The position numbers and the translations under genes are program-made. Shown here in pieces: positions 63,075-64,000 of a stretch of 64,000 nucleotides of DNA (its first letter is position 1; every line of letters begins with the position of its first letter). Source of the DNA: Microbaculum sp051390635 (GTDB taxonomy: Bacteria; Pseudomonadota; Alphaproteobacteria; Rhizobiales; Tepidamorphaceae). The stretch covers positions 620,001-684,000 of the forward strand of contig NZ_JBPODT010000004.1 in the NCBI RefSeq assembly GCF_051390635.1, given 5' to 3'. Under the pieces are notes generated by a model. That model did not search any database, was not told where the DNA came from, and was given only the letters and a program-made list of their open reading frames with translations.

Positions 63075-64000
63075 ATGACGAACATGCCGACGCCCGTTCG
63101 CCGGGCTCTCATCTCCGTTTCCGACAAGACCGGAATCGTCGACTTCGCCAAGGCCCTCGCCGACAACGGCGTGGAGCTTTTGTCGACGGGCGGCACCGCC
63201 CGCGCGCTGAAGGAGGCGGGGCTTGCGGTCACCGACGTCGCCTCGGTCACCGGGTTCCCGGAAATGCTCGACGGACGGGTGAAGACGCTGCATCCGAAGG
63301 TGCATGGCGGCCTGCTCGCCGACCGCTCCAAGCCGGAGCATGTCGCGGCGCTGAGCCAGCACGGCATTCCGGAAATCGACCTGCTGGCGATCAATCTCTA
63401 TCCCTTCGAAGAGACGCTGCTGCGCGGCGCCGGCTTCGAGGCGTGCATCGAGAACATCGATATCGGTGGCCCGGCGATGATCCGCGCGGCGGCCAAGAAC
63501 CACGGCTCGGTGACGGTGCTGGTCGATCCGGCCGACTATGCGGGCGTGCTCGAGGAACTCGGCACGGGCGGCGTCAGCGCCGGCACGCGCCAGCGGCTGG
63601 CGGCCAAGGCGTTCGCGCGCACCGCGGCCTACGACGCGGCGATCTCGCGCTGGTTCACCGACGCGGTGGGCGACGGCGAACCGACCTGGGTCAGCTTCGG
63701 CGGCACGCTTGGGGAATCGCTGCGCTACGGAGAGAATCCGCACCAGCGCGCCGGCTTCTATCGCACGCCCGAATCCCGGCCCGGTCCGGCGCGGCCGGGC
63801 GTCGCCACCGCCCGCCAGCTCCAGGGCAAGGCGCTGTCCTACAACAACATCAACGACACCGACGCGGCCTTCGAGCTCGTCGCCGAGTTCGATCCGAACG
63901 ACGCGGCGGCGGTGGCCATCATCAAGCACGCCAATCCCTGCGGCGTGGCGACCGGGGCGAGCCTGCGCGAGGCCTACGAGCTGGCGCTGCGCTGCGATCC
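63075..64000 (+). CDS. purH: AICAR transformylase/IMP cyclohydrolase (3' end cut by window)
   Basis: About 308 of ~530 residues are present. It starts MTNMPTPVRRALISVSDKTG and continues with LLSTGGTARAL, GFPEMLDGRVKTLHPKVHGG and NLYPF, the MGS-like IMP cyclohydrolase domain, then enters the transformylase domain at LRYGENPHQRA and the KHANPCG motif. It catalyses the last two steps of IMP synthesis using 10-formyl-THF. The gene runs off the right edge. Confidence 0.97.
   Translation, partial: MTNMPTPVRRALISVSDKTGIVDFAKALADNGVELLSTGGTARALKEAGLAVTDVASVTGFPEMLDGRVKTLHPKVHGGLLADRSKPEHVAALSQHGIPEIDLLAINLYPFEETLLRGAGFEACIENIDIGGPAMIRAAAKNHGSVTVLVDPADYAGVLEELGTGGVSAGTRQRLAAKAFARTAAYDAAISRWFTDAVGDGEPTWVSFGGTLGESLRYGENPHQRAGFYRTPESRPGPARPGVATARQLQGKALSYNNINDTDAAFELVAEFDPNDAAAVAIIKHANPCGVATGASLREAYELALRCD

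Overview
The window is a GC-rich chromosomal segment of an alphaproteobacterium, most likely Hyphomicrobiales (Rhizobiales). The evidence is gene order: hemC-hemD-mitofilin-hemY divergent from tsaD-gpsA; an SdhAF4-type DUF1674 gene beside htpX; rsmB-heparinase-purH; and a bacterial ETF-beta lysine methyltransferase homologue. Both edges cut genes: an FMN-dependent glutamate-synthase-like gene at the left and purH at the right.

Layout. 1-9.4 kb: housekeeping genes (site-2 protease, typA, ppa, folD, YggU, YggT, tRNA-Ala). 9.8-12 kb: glutamine amidotransferase, SDR and TerB-like genes. 12-21 kb: a sugar/sugar-acid catabolic locus with a UxaA-type dehydratase, SMP-30 lactonase, complete ribose-type ABC importer, FadR-type GntR regulator and divergent DgoK kinase. 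21-29 kb: an operon for aerobic degradation of 2-aminobenzoate (anthranilate) through its CoA thioester, made of a monooxygenase/reductase fusion, SDR, MarR regulator, enoyl-CoA hydratase, acyl-CoA dehydrogenase, CoA ligase and RidA. 29-35 kb: an anion symporter, a cNMP-domain Na+/H+ antiporter and a PoxB-type enzyme. 35-38 kb: an AraC regulator divergent from an SDR and a StyA-like flavin monooxygenase, resembling indole-degradation (iif/ind) clusters. 39-41 kb: a poorly conserved accessory patch ending at tRNA-Thr. 41-50 kb: haem biosynthesis, Mic60/mitofilin, tsaD, gpsA, EVE protein and methyltransferase. 50-56 kb: acs, an XRE regulator with an unknown partner, a nuclease and an AT-rich mini-island. 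56-64 kb: amidohydrolase, beta-hydroxyacid dehydrogenase, SdhAF4, htpX, rsmB, heparinase-like protein and purH.

The most interesting reading is that the anthranilyl-CoA operon and the StyA/SDR operon 15 kb away carry a nearly identical 16-bp dyad in front of their first genes, ATTTCAAGC(T/A)TAAAGT. This suggests one regulon taking indole (or a related indolic compound) to anthranilate and then to central metabolism. A second unexplained pattern is a scatter of short, sequence-unrelated tandem duplications (10-21 bp units, 2-4 copies) at gene ends and in intergenic gaps; at least four span or repeat a stop codon, and they are densest from 50 to 61 kb.

All functions were assigned by reading translated motifs; no database search was run.
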